Below are positions 10,571 to 21,151 of a stretch of DNA of 33,634 bases, piece by piece. Under the pieces are notes generated by a model, which did no database searches, had not been told where the DNA came from, and saw nothing but the letters and a program-made list of their open reading frames with translations. The position numbers were made by a program, and so were the translations under genes. Positions within the stretch are counted from its first letter, which is position 1. Each line of letters begins with the position of its first letter. This stretch comes from Chromera velia (Eukaryota; Sar; Chromeraceae). Location of the stretch: NCBI GenBank assembly GCA_018398765.1, contig JAHBMJ010000218.1:20001-53634 (forward strand), given 5' to 3'.

Positions 10571-13500
10571 GCCTTTCTGTTTGACTGCAGCACTTCGCCG
10601 TGGAGATGACTCGCGTCCAAATATCACTGGAGCTCTTCTGTGCTGCGACGCAGTACATGGTGAGTCCTTTTCCTCTTCTTCCTTCTTCTCTCTTGTGTTT
10701 CGTTCGGTGTTTCCAGATTTACTTCCTCTCAGTAACGAAAAAAAAAGGGTCAAGAAGACCAACAGGGCGATGGCAACGCAATTAGATTCAAAAGATGGAA
10801 AGTCATTTGACTCTTCATTTTGTGCGCTTGCTGATCCGGTGTTCTGCAGGACGTGGCTTCGCTTGCCCCTCTGGTCAAGTTCACCAGTGGAGAGCTTCAT
10901 TACTACCCATCGTTCAACATCCACACTCTTGGTGAGAAATTGAGGGGGGAGCTCTGGAGAGTTCTGACCAGAGAGATGGGATGGGAGGCTGTGATGAGGA
11001 TCCGTGTGAGCAAGGGGTGGAGGATCGCGAACTTCTACGGGCACCTGTACATCCGTGGTATGGACTTGCTGGTGGTCCCCAACTGTCACGCCGACCAAAC
11101 GTTCTCAGTGGGACTGGAGATGGAGGAGGCCGTTGTCCAGGACCCTGTGGTGTGTGTGCAGTGCGCATTGCTGTATACGAACAGCTCGGGAGAAAGAAGA
11201 ATTCGAGTCCACACCATCTGCGTGCCTGTCACACAGAGCTTTTCGGTCCGTCTTTGCGTGATTTTGTTTGGTCGGTTGGTGAGGTGGAGCATCTGCCGTA
11301 TCTTTTCGTGAATTCGCGGTTGTGTTGTGTTTGAGAAACCGCCTATGTTCATTCCCTCGAGGATTTGTCAATTTACCTATTGCTGTCCAGCCCTGTTTCT
11401 TTTTTGCACCGAAGGCCTGTCTTCGGCTGTTTTGTCACGGTAGTCGCATCATGTCGACCCTCTCCCTCTCGCTTTTTCCCACTGACTGATTGATGCATCC
11501 ATCGTCCCTCCCTCCCTCGCAGGACATTAGTGCTTCGATCGACGTCCAAGCCACAGCCACCGGACTGTGCCACCAGGCGATCGAGACGGCCATCAAGAGC
11601 AAGATGAGCGACGGCCAGTCCTTCCTCAGCGGCCTCTGCGGACAGATCATCGGAGCACAGGGGACGCCCGGACAGGGGAATCAGGAGGTCGTCAGGCTGT
11701 TGCCTCTCTATGTGCTGGTCAGTCAGTCACTCTCAGTCTCTCTCGCTTGCTTGCTTATTGTCGGTTTTCTGTCTGCAGTGTGCTGTTGTACATGGTTTTT
11801 CATCCCCCTTTTTTTTTCGTCTCCCCGCACTTGTGGTTGGGGAGGGGGACGAAGTGAGAAGACTTGGTTGGAAATGTCGGTATACGCAAAAGGACTGTAA
11901 GAGATGGATCGGACAAGCCAGTCGGAATAAATAGCGTTGCTTGTTCCGATTTCCTTCTTCACATAGGTCGATTCCTTTTTGCTGGTTTGATTGATCAGGG
12001 AAGGATTAATCCTGTCTTCGACTTATTTGCTTTGCCATGTCTTCTTCTTATGTGCGACCCCTTTGTTGCCCACTTGCTTACGCTTGTGTGTGGTTGCGCT
12101 TCGCGAGCGAATCTGTGCTGCAGGGTATGTTGAAGAGTCTTGCGTTCCGAGCAACAAACGACGGTGAGTTTCCTTCCTGTACAATTTCCTGATCATTTTT
12201 TCCTATTTGTCGAATCCTCCGTCTTCTTCCTTTGCTTCTTTCCCTCCTGGATTTTCGTCTGCTCATTTATCCCTCGGGGTGACTGACTGTTTCCTTTTCT
12301 TGGTGAGAGGCAGCGAGGCCGATTTCGCCTCGTTCCGCTGTCTGTTTAATGTTCGTTGGTCAACCTGTAAGTCTCCTCTTTTTGCCTTTCTTCTTCCAAC
12401 GTTTTCTTCTCACTATTCGGATAAATTGCCAGTCCTGTGCCCATGTGCTTTTCTTCCCCCCTCTTTCTTCTCCGTGTTTGGTCGTGCAGTGCCGGCGGAT
12501 CTGCGTGTGTACCATTGGACGCGTCTGGAGACTCTGCCTGTGGTCATGATGGTCAGTCAGTCAGTCGAAAATGCTGTCTCCTTTTTCTGATCGAGAACTG
12601 GCCATCACCATGTGCTCATACTGTGTCGGGCAGCTCTCTACTGCTCACGCTTCTCGGAGAATGGTCAAAGTCCTCGTGCGTGTATGAAAGCGCTCTCGGC
12701 GTCGTCAATCCAGGTTCCTTCCACTCTCTTATCTCCAACGTGCCAATGATTCAGCTGAGGCGGATTTGCGGGTTTTCGCCTGACTCACATGCAAGTCTGC
12801 CGGTTTCTTGGAATTGAAGTGAATCGCTGTCTGTTTTGAGTGAACGAACGACCGAACGAACGAACGAATGGATCGATTGATTCTGCCTGCAGGCGGCGTT
12901 CTTCTACCCGCGTCTCCTGTCAGTGCACAACCTCGCAGGGGAGGAGGGCAATAAGGATGAGAGGTCGGTCGGCTGGCTTGCTGGCAAGAATTGGAGAAGA
13001 GAAGAGCTGTCTGTCTAACGGTCTATCTTTCTCTCATGGAGTCTTTTGTACTGGTTCTCTCGTAATCGTTCCAACCCTTTTGGTTTCTTCGACTGCTTCC
13101 GATTCCCTCGCATCTTCTCGCATTTCTCTTTGACAGTCGCATGAGCCTCTGGATTTTTGTCTCAATCGCTTCCGTGTTCGTGTCGAGGTGCATGCAGCCT
13201 CACTTTCGTTGACCCTTCTTTGTTTGTTCTTGTTGTTGCAGTGGACGCGTCGCGCTTCCTCAACAGCTGAACCTGTCTGTCGAGAGGATGACCCAGGTAT
13301 ATGAGAAGAGGGGGTTTTGGGCTCTTTCTCTCTCTCTCTCTCTCTCCCAATTGGAAATGCAGTGGAGTACACGCAAACAAGAAAAAACGCTCAAGTACAC
13401 AGGAGAGAGCAGCGACGTGCCGTGTCATCATTCCGGGACCCTCGGTTCTTTGCTGTTTTCCCTGCTTGTTCTTGTTTCCTTCTTTCCTTCCTTCCTCCGT

Positions 13501-13909
13501 CTGACTGCCTCCGATTTCTCTCTCAAGTCGCAAACGCTTTTTTCCTTCTCCTCGACCCCGGATTTTCTTTCTCATCCTTTCTTTCCCTCTTCTCTCTTTC
13601 TCTCCCTCCCTCTGTCTGGTTGGTCTCATTGCAGGACGGTGCGTTCCTCGTTGAGGACGGGGAGCAGATGATGATGTGGATCGGTCGGGCCGTCTCCACT
13701 TCCTGGCTGCAGTCTGTCTTCGGAGTCCCTGCAATCGAACAGCTGCACCCGGAGACGGCAGAGAGCCAAATCGGAAGCTCAGGAGACCCCACGGGAACGA
13801 AGGTGGCGAACGTCTTGACAGAAGTGCGGGCACAGGTGGGTCTGTCGATTTGCTTCTCTCTCTCTGCCTGCATGAGCGACCCTTCGTCGTCGTTGTTTGT
13901 CAGCAGCCA

Positions 13910-13951
<42 letters not shown>

Positions 13952-15025
13952 GGTTGCCAGTTCGTGAGCTTGAGGCGATATCTTTCACTTTGCGCGTCCT
14001 CCAGTCCTTTTTTCTGTTTGCCTTGTTGTCTGGATGGATGGATACAGGAAGGAGAAGGGAGGACGGAGTGGATTTTTACATTCAGGGGAGAGGGCCTGCT
14101 GAGGGAGAGAGAGAGACAAGAGCCGAGCATTTGCATTGAAATGTATTGCCGGAGAAAAAAGTCCCTTCGGAAGAAGGAAAGAAGCGTAGGCAAACAGACA
14201 GTCGGAATTTCGATCCCCGAAAACATCAAAGAAAAGCATATTCATTCCCTTTCGCTGACATGCATGAGAGCGAAGGTGAGGTTGAACAGAGCTTGCAATG
14301 CAATGCAATGCATATCGATGAAGACGTAAGCAGACAAACAAAACACCTCAATGGAATGGGTGACTGCAGAGGGAGCCGCCGTACATGAAGCTCTGGGTGA
14401 TTCGACAGGGCGACCCCGTAGAGCCCCGCTTCTTCGCGGCTCTGATTGAGGACCGGCACCAAGGGCTGGGCCTGCCTCTCTCGTACGCGGAGTTTTTGCA
14501 GAAGATCGGTCAGTCAGTCAGCCAATCGGTGACTGGTAGGGAGTTTTGGCGGTTTCTTTCTTGTGTGTTTCTGGTCTGGCTCATTTTCACAAGCCTTCTG
14601 AAAGACAAACATCTGTTAGCTAGCTTGCATGTGTTCCTTCATCTTGTCCTGCGGATGTATTTGAACGAACGAACGTCCGTGCTCATATGAGTGTGGAGAA
14701 GGAAGGACAAGAAGGGGGGTAGCATGGGCTGTTTGTATGTGTGTATGTCTATGTAACTTCTTTTGCCAAGAGAAACCCTGTTTTGTCTCCAGCGTTGCAA
14801 CAACGGCACAGGCACTTTTGGAAATAGACAGGCAGGGGTGTGCTGTGACGTTTTCTGCACATTGGAAGTTGTCAGTCAACATTTTTGTGATGCGTTGCAA
14901 TTGACTAATGACTGAATGCAGGGACGAGACCGCCGGCCCAGGCTGCACCGGCTCCTGTTGGCGCTGCGGGTGCGGCACACGCGGGGGCTGCAGCCGGATA
15001 CTACAACCAGACGAGAGCGTATTAG
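5086..15025 (+). CDS. SEC24: Sec24-family COPII coat cargo adaptor, 22 exons
   Basis: Sec24 pairs with Sec23 in the inner COPII coat and selects cargo at ER exit sites. Exons: 5086-5378, 5643-5745, 6100-6195, 6570-6625, 6917-6963, 7368-7495, 7745-7785, 8232-8347, 8569-8609, 8935-9177, 9642-9677, 10074-10322, 10591-10659, 10850-11245, 11523-11717, 12124-12163, 12490-12551, 12893-12963, 13242-13296, 13635-13835, 14370-14508 and 14922-15025. All phases close, giving 926 residues, a usual Sec24 length. Residues 1-164 are a disordered Gln/Tyr/Pro/Gly tail. LPNSQSL and PLAP lead into the zinc finger C229-x2-C232-x18-C251-x2-C254, then EYMVRPPQPPVF opens the trunk domain (about 295-540). The beta-sandwich, helical (LLPLYVL) and gelsolin-like (GAFLVEDGEQMMMWIG) segments follow. 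The protein ends in an Ala/Gly-rich tail. Exon 10 could end 12 nt later in the same phase. Introns are 72% of the gene. Sec24 rather than Sec23 is indicated by the LLDMLPNMF and FYPRLLSVHNL segments. Confidence 0.96.
10509..10569 (+). repeat. Composite (CT)n-(GT)n microsatellite in SEC24 intron 12
   Basis: About 14 CT units switch directly to about 16 GT units, ending roughly 20 bases before the TGCAG acceptor of exon 13. The tract supplies or extends the polypyrimidine tract. A similar composite lies in the last intron of the 82-residue gene. Confidence 0.9.
13915..13948 (+). repeat. (TC)n microsatellite in SEC24 intron 20
   Basis: About 17 uninterrupted TC units lie within the 534-nt intron between exons 20 and 21. 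Shorter TC runs occur at 6523-6542 (intron 3) and 13325-13347 (intron 19), always pyrimidine on the coding strand. Confidence 0.85.
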
Positions 15026-16985
15026 GCGGAGGCGTTGGGGGGCAGAGAGAGAGAGAAAATGAAGGGCTGATAGAAGAGGGGGGGAGTCAGTTAGAGGGGA
15101 GGGAGGGCGGGAGGTTCGAGAAGGGACGAAGCAGCGGACAGTTGAATGAAGAGAGAACGGACAGAGCGAGAGAGAATGAAGACAGACGTCTGTGATCGCC
15201 TTCCTTCCTTCCCTCAATCTGTCCTTCCCGATGGGGAGGCTTGGGGGGTGGAGGTTTCTTCTCTTCTCCTCTCAGTTCATTTTGTTCAGCCAACCAAAGT
15301 GGCATTCGGTCTTCTTCCGTGTCTCTAAGGCTGTCTGTCGATGCTCTTTTTGATGTCTTCTCGCTCTTCTTCCACCTCGGCCTGTTGCTGACGATGACCC
15401 TGTACCCACGCTGAGCTTTTGGTTTGTATGACAGGGAAGGAAAGAATGAAAAGAGAAAGAGAGGCCACCAAATCGAGTGTGCAGTCCGATCACGTGTCCC
15501 TCCCTGTCAGACAGGAGAGGCAGGGAGGGAGGATGTCTGGCCCTCCCTCTTCTCCCCACTGCTCTCTCTTCGCTTTCTTTGCTGTCCTGAGGATGATTTG
15601 TTCTCTCTCAATCAATCCCCTTCTCCGCCTCTCTCTTCTGTGCTCCATCCTTCGCAGTGCCCTTGAATGAACGCCCCTGTTGTTTTCCGACAGACAAGAA
15701 GATGGACAATTTACCTGCTTGTTTGCAACTGGCATAAGAGGCAGAAGAGGAGGGAGAGAGAGCTTCTGTTTGTTTCTTTTTGAGGGGGATTGGAGCAGTC
15801 TCTCTCTCTCCTGTTTTTTTCTCATTCGATCGGTTGTCTGTCTGTTTGGTTGGAGGCGATTCGCCCCCTCTCTTTTGTTCTCTCTCTTCTCTCCCCCTCC
15901 CAGCCCCCCTCCCTCTCTCTCCGTCTCTCTTTCTTTCTCTTGCTCTACATTGTATGTGAGTGAAACTCGTCCAAGAGGGCGAGCAAGTGTACATACTTTG
16001 CATCTGTGCGTGAGTGCCTGCGTGCGTGTGTGTCTCTCTAAGCCCCTTTTGTTCCATGTCTTCTCTTTCCCTTGAATGAATTAGCTGCCTGCGTTGCCGT
16101 GGCGTGAATCAATGTGCATGAATCAATAACATAACATGCATGCTTCTCTCGATTTAGCTGTTGGGTTCGGTGTCGATCGACTTGGGAGTTTGGGGGGGTA
16201 TCGATCTATTTGCATGGTACCTGCATGGGGTGTGAGGGCACGCTCCGGGTTTGGGGGTGGGCAAATTGAGGGGGGGGGGAAGGGGGGGGCTGGTTTCTAT
16301 AGTAAGCTAACTAGGACATTGTCCATTGGCCCAGGCATCTTGCGCATGGATTTTTCATTCTCGATCTGAGTCCGCTTGCCAGCCCGCCGATTTTTGCGTG
16401 AAAACAACCCAATTCGATCCTATGTAGTGGTGGCATGTGCACTAGCATGTGCATGACGTAAACAGCATAAACTAAAAAACGTTATAACATTGATAACAAA
16501 CCTATAGTAGCTAATCTCACAATGATTTACCATTTTTCAAGCGGTTTTTGGTAAGTTGACTTTTTGACTTACCACTAGACTTACTAGTAGACTTACCGTT
16601 TGAAGGTCCGTTTTTGATAACCGCCGTATTAGTAACCGGATATTTTGTTTAGTAGTGCTGAAAAAAAAAGTATCACAGCCTAGATTCACCGGCTTTTAAA
16701 TTAAGTTAATGTTTCTAATAGTGTTTAATAATTGTTTCTAGGGGCTTTAAGCCCGCTTTGTATAAGTTACACAGTACAACAATTTCCGTTTTTATACATT
16801 CCGTCTATATTTCTTGAAATCCACCAACGAGTACCGACGAGACTTTTTTTAAAACTTTTTTTAAGTTTTTTAAAATGGTAAATTAATTTTTCCAGTGATT
16901 TTTTTAAAAGGTATAAGTGCTGTAACCAGACTTTTTCACCGGACATTCAGACACATTCCACTGGACCTAGCACTGGACCTAGGCG
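15026..16985. other. SEC24 3' flank and convergent spacer, no gene seen
   Basis: After the SEC24 stop the plus strand is purine-rich to about 15190 and then pyrimidine-rich to about 16060, like introns in this window. A 3' UTR, perhaps with an intron, is plausible. From about 16400 the DNA is AT-rich and includes a small hairpin candidate at about 16550-16573 (GGTAAGT and ACTTACC arms) and repeated GACTTAC words. A repeated CACTGGACCTAG-type word at about 16958-16982 lies just before the inverted-repeat element. No frame here looks coding. Confidence 0.55.
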
Positions 16986-18028
16986 TAGTGACCATGTTTG
17001 ATTTGATTTGATTTGATTTGAGGTAGGGCTTAAGCTCAAATCAAATATCCAGTCAGGGAGGACCTAGTGTTTAAAGACCTATCAAATACGATCAAATATT
17101 TGATCAATATGACTTTCAACCTCAAATATGAAGGTCCCGAAAAATTTTTTGCAAGTACCGATCCGTTACGCATGCTGATTCAAATGAAAAAACCTAAATC
17201 TTGATGGTTTGTTCTCAAAAAAAAAAACGGTTTAAGCTGCACTGAAAATGACGTTTCACCCCCTTTTACTTCATGCAGAGGTAAACCGATCAGCTGAATG
17301 TTTTCTTGAACAGCTGTGTTGACTTTTCTGGTGCTGGAACATCTTTTACGGCCCCCTTTTTGAGCGTTTGCAAACATTTTACACCCCGTAAAGACATGTC
17401 ACACAATCTGACAGCAACAACAGCAATAGCAATAGCAAACGTGTGCGCGGTTCTCCGTCTCACCCCGTTGTCATCTCTCCGCAACCGAATAGAAGCCTAG
17501 GAGCACCCACTCCTAGAAAGCTGAAAAGCCAGAGAAAAAGCTCTCAGCAGCTCCCACCACCGATCGATTTGATTCACATTGAAGAAAGTGATCATGAAAA
17601 AGAGGAAAAGGAAGTGCCATAAAGCTGAGTGATTGTCACCTCAATTTTGGTACGTACTCTAACTTTATCGTATCAACAAAAAGTCATATACAATTTCAAA
17701 TCTATCAATTTTACGTTCTTAATCTCTATTAGTACTAGAGTGAGTCTCAGTGACTAGTGTATATACACTGCCACACAGGTATATTTTTTTTACGGAACTG
17801 ATAAGTTATAATTTTATATATATTTTTTTAAATTTTTGAAACACACATCAGAAATGTTCTGATAACTATTGTCATGAGAAAAATGATCAGAGTGACAGTG
17901 AATCAGTGACTCAGTAAGGAACCCTAAGAGGTTAACCTCAAATCTTACCTCAAATATCAAATATTTGAGGTTGAAGCTCAAATCAAATCAAATCAAATCA
18001 AATATAATCAAATCAAACATGGTCACTA
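16986..18028. mobile_element. 1.04-kb element with long terminal inverted repeats
   Basis: The left end begins TAGTGACCATGTTTGATTTG. The right end (18006-18028) is its reverse complement over 23 bases, after which the arms continue as TGATT pentanucleotide iterations with one insertion in the right arm. Subterminal copies of CAAATAT, CCTCAAAT and ATCAAATA words occur at both ends. If the outer TA is a target duplication, the termini are GTGACC..GGTCAC with a TA duplication, as in Tc1/mariner-like or other TA-targeting elements; the boundary is not certain. No transposase was recognised. The interior has one open stretch without ATG (about 17391-17622) encoding a Ser/Asn-rich then Lys/Glu-rich peptide ending EKEEKEVP, probably not functional. 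A related single end is at 26329. The element is probably non-autonomous. Confidence 0.7.
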
Positions 18029-18300
18029 GACATATCGAGATTTTTTTTTTCTTTTCTTTTTGTTTGGTAGTCAAAAATCCAAGCAAACTTAGCAAAGACA
18101 GGTTTTGTGGTTAGATATGTTTTTATTATATGTTTGGCACTTCCAATAAAAAAATATATAAAAAAATAAAAAAGATTAGGCTTCTCAAGATTTTTTTTTT
18201 CTTTTTTTTTATCACTGTGCGTCGCCTAGCACTGAATATTCTTTATGAAATGAATTTAATACAATTTTTAGTATGTGGTTCACTTCACAAAACTTCATAT

Positions 18301-18320
18301 ATGATGATGATGATGATGAT
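18301..18320. repeat. (ATG)n microsatellite
   Basis: Six to seven perfect ATG units lie about 90 bases before a longer array of the same repeat, in non-coding DNA just beyond the inverted-repeat element. Confidence 0.85.
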
Positions 18321-18410
18321 AGAAGACTTAACCCCTAGCCTCTGTTGGGCTCGGGTGGTCCGTTCATCCATGCATTCATGCATAGGGTGTTTGATCGATC
18401 GATTATTCTA

Positions 18411-18455
<45 letters not shown>
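18411..18455. repeat. (GAT)n microsatellite, 15 units
   Basis: Fifteen perfect GAT units follow a GATCGATCGAT stretch. On the minus strand this reads as a His run and inflates a spurious open frame. Confidence 0.9.
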
Positions 18456-19886
18456 ATGTAGGGTTAAAGCCGGTGAGCCGTATAGACTCTGGCCAACTTA
18501 GAGCATCATATATAGAGTTAAACTTTCGACTTAGGCCCCACTGGGGGTAAATTGAATCGATGGGAGCCTGACAAGGGTGGGGAGGCGGATGGAAGTGGAG
18601 GGTGGCTCCACCTCTAAGCAAACAGGCTTTTGCTTCATCTAGTAGTTCTCTTACAGGCTGAGTTACAACACGCTCTCTATCCCACTCTTGAGACAATCGA
18701 GGATTGCCTGCATTTTGCCCGGAAGAGGGTCCCCATGACCGATCAAAGCACCAGAACAGCACTGGCACGCCCGAGCGGAGGGGGAAACGAGAAAGAAAGG
18801 GAAAAAACAAGTACCTCAGGGGGAATAAAAAGGACTGAGACGGACTCCTTTTCCCGCAAGGGTCACGGGCCAGTGAGATTCCTTCTGTCAGTTCGTGTCA
18901 GTTAGAGGTCTGTTAGATGACCTCTAAAGAAAATTACCTGAGGCGGAACGGAAGGAGACGGAGAGAGAAAAAGATCAGAACTCCCAATCTCCTTTGATTC
19001 CCTATCTTTTCTGCCGAAGACGTACAAGCAAAGGTTTCTCTCTCAGTTCAGTTCCTGCAGTTCGGTCGGTTCATCCCTGAGGCACGACTTGTTTTTCAGG
19101 GGAGTGAAATTGCGATATACGTAACATATGATTAGCTAGACAAACTAAGACAAACCTTGATCATAGGTCTTTTTGGCCTGTGCGGGCCGGCCAGGAAGGT
19201 CCGACGCGTGTATGCGCTTTTCCTGGACGCCGCACGTCGAGCGCTCGGCATTGGGGCAGGAGGCCAATCCTCCAGACATTAATCCTATTCTATCCTATCC
19301 TATCATATATATTTGATGTCATGTTTAATATTTATATATCAGTCGGACAATGGCCCCGGGTGATGATCGAGTTAAGGTTTGGACTCAAAGACGACTGACA
19401 AAAAATTCTTCGGATAACTATAACATGCATATCATTATACATGATGATGATAGGTAGTTTTCAAGGCATCGTTTGCTTTAGTTTGCTTTAAAGCGTCCTG
19501 GAACCTAGCATGGAACTGAAGGCCATACAAGGCATTTTAGAAGGCATGCATGTTTGAGTTGCCAGTGAGTCAGGCAACATTGCGAACCTGATCACTTTGG
19601 CAGGTTCCCAGGCGCAAGCGGGTGATAATTTGGAAGTGCTGAAACTGCCGGCATCTTGGGCTCTCGTTGCATCTGCATCCGGAGAATTACAAAATATGAA
19701 AGAAAAGAGTCAGATGGGGAAATTGAAAGAGACCCTTTTGCATTCAAAAGCAAAGTGGGCTAACTTGACGTTCAGAAGTGACTGACGGCCAGTAGAAGAA
19801 AGAATCGACGTTGAGCACGAAGAGGAGACGAAGATTGCTGTTTCACTGCCTGCCTGCCTGCCTGCCCGTCTGCCTCTCTTCTTGTC

Positions 19887-19918
19887 TGATTGACTGACTG
19901 ACTGACTGACTGACTGAC
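19887..19918. repeat. (GACT)n tetranucleotide repeat with adjacent TGCC repeat
   Basis: About eight GACT units are preceded at about 19848-19866 by four to five TGCC units. On the minus strand the array reads AGTC, the same unit that is iterated at many intron donors (GTCAGTCAG) in this window. It is not attached to a recognised exon here. Confidence 0.8.
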
Positions 19919-20811
19919 AGAAAAAATTCCGAAGCGTCTCTTCAGATGGATGCGCCTCCACCTCACGGCCCGACGACGGGCCCAATCCTGCCACCAGAAG
20001 AGGACGAAGAAGAGAGGAAGTAAGGAGGGAACGGAAAAAAGAAGAGGTTGGACAGCGGAAGAGATGGACATGGACAAGCACTGTCGAGAATTCAAGCGCG
20101 AAGAGAAGAGAAGACACGAGAAAAAGGTGAAAGGGAGAATGCATCAGGACATTTGTTTACACATTACTATGCATATACGTATACATATACAGAAGAGGCG
20201 CGACAGTGCTGCAAGCCAGAAGGAACAAAAAGAGCGAGGGGACTGAGAGAGAGCCTGGCTGACTCACGAAAGCGTAGATCTTTTTCCGTCTGGCTCCTTC
20301 CGCGCGAACAAGTCTGAGAAGACACAAGAGGAACGAAGGAAGGCAAGATTGAATGAAGGAATGAAGCAAACCAAAATAGAACGAAGGCAAAGTGAAGCAA
20401 AAACAGGAGAAACGAAGCCAGGAAGTGAAGAACGACGGGAAAAGAAAGAAGACGGAAGAAGAAAGGCAGGCAATCGGGGAACGTGCCACAAAGCGGGAGG
20501 GAACAGCAATACGTTAAAAAAAATCAGAGGGGACCTCCACCGACAGACGCTCACTCTCATTCTGCCGATCGTAGCTCTTCACATAGAATCGGTGAAAAAC
20601 AAAAAAAGAAAATTGTCATCTTCGGCCAATCGAACGAAACCGTGGTTGCAACAACCAATACCGGAACAACAACAAAGGAGGGAACAAAAGGACAGCCGTA
20701 GACTTCCACGCCAGCCGGCATGCAGTCCTTCCTTCAGCCCGACTCTTCACGCCAAGCTCTTCAGATACAGCGTCGGAGGTTTTGCAGAAATCCGTATTTG
20801 GGGACAAGACA

Positions 20812-21055
20812 TCAAGAGTTTTCCTTTGTTCGAGCCTGCTTCCACCCCTCCCCTTTCTCTCTCTCTTTATCCTTCTTCTTTCTGACTGACTTCATTCGAG
20901 ATTGGTAGACGGGATAGGGTCCTTTCTGGATGTAGGGGGGCAGTCCCGCAGCCACGCGGCTCCTCATGTAGTTCCACTTCAGCTGACGGAGACGGTCTCG
21001 GACTTTGAACTCCATCGTGCGGACACCTGCACGCACACATGCACGCTCTCATATT

Positions 21056-21101
<46 letters not shown>

Positions 21102-21116
21102 ACACCCTCTCATATT

Positions 21117-21151
<35 letters not shown>

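Larger units (their letters stand above)
18029..20811. other. Convergent spacer and probable bL19 gene 3' flank, no gene seen
   Basis: It begins AT-rich with T runs, then holds two GAT microsatellites. A minus-strand frame at 18403-18810 runs through the repeat as poly-His and is not credible as a gene. A GC-rich patch at about 19186-19262 contains CCAGGAA/TTCCTGG inverted arms. From about 19950 to 20700 the plus strand is strongly purine-rich, so the minus strand is pyrimidine-rich like the introns of the adjacent minus-strand gene. That suggests 3' UTR or an extra downstream intron. No exon with conserved protein sequence was found. Confidence 0.5.

Noticed and set aside
10328-11098. Minus-strand 256-codon frame opposite SEC24
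   Set aside because: It is the antisense shadow of SEC24 exons 13-14 and intron repeats. The His/Thr and Arg/Glu runs come from the CT-GT microsatellite.
17306-17622. Short open stretches inside the 1.04-kb inverted-repeat element
   Set aside because: No transposase motif, no start codon for the longer one and no splice support. Not annotated as a gene.
18403-18810. Minus-strand 135-codon frame ending in a long His run
   Set aside because: The His run is the GAT microsatellite. The rest has no recognised domain, no splice-supported partner exon and an atypical composition. A fossil transposon fragment remains possible but unsupported.
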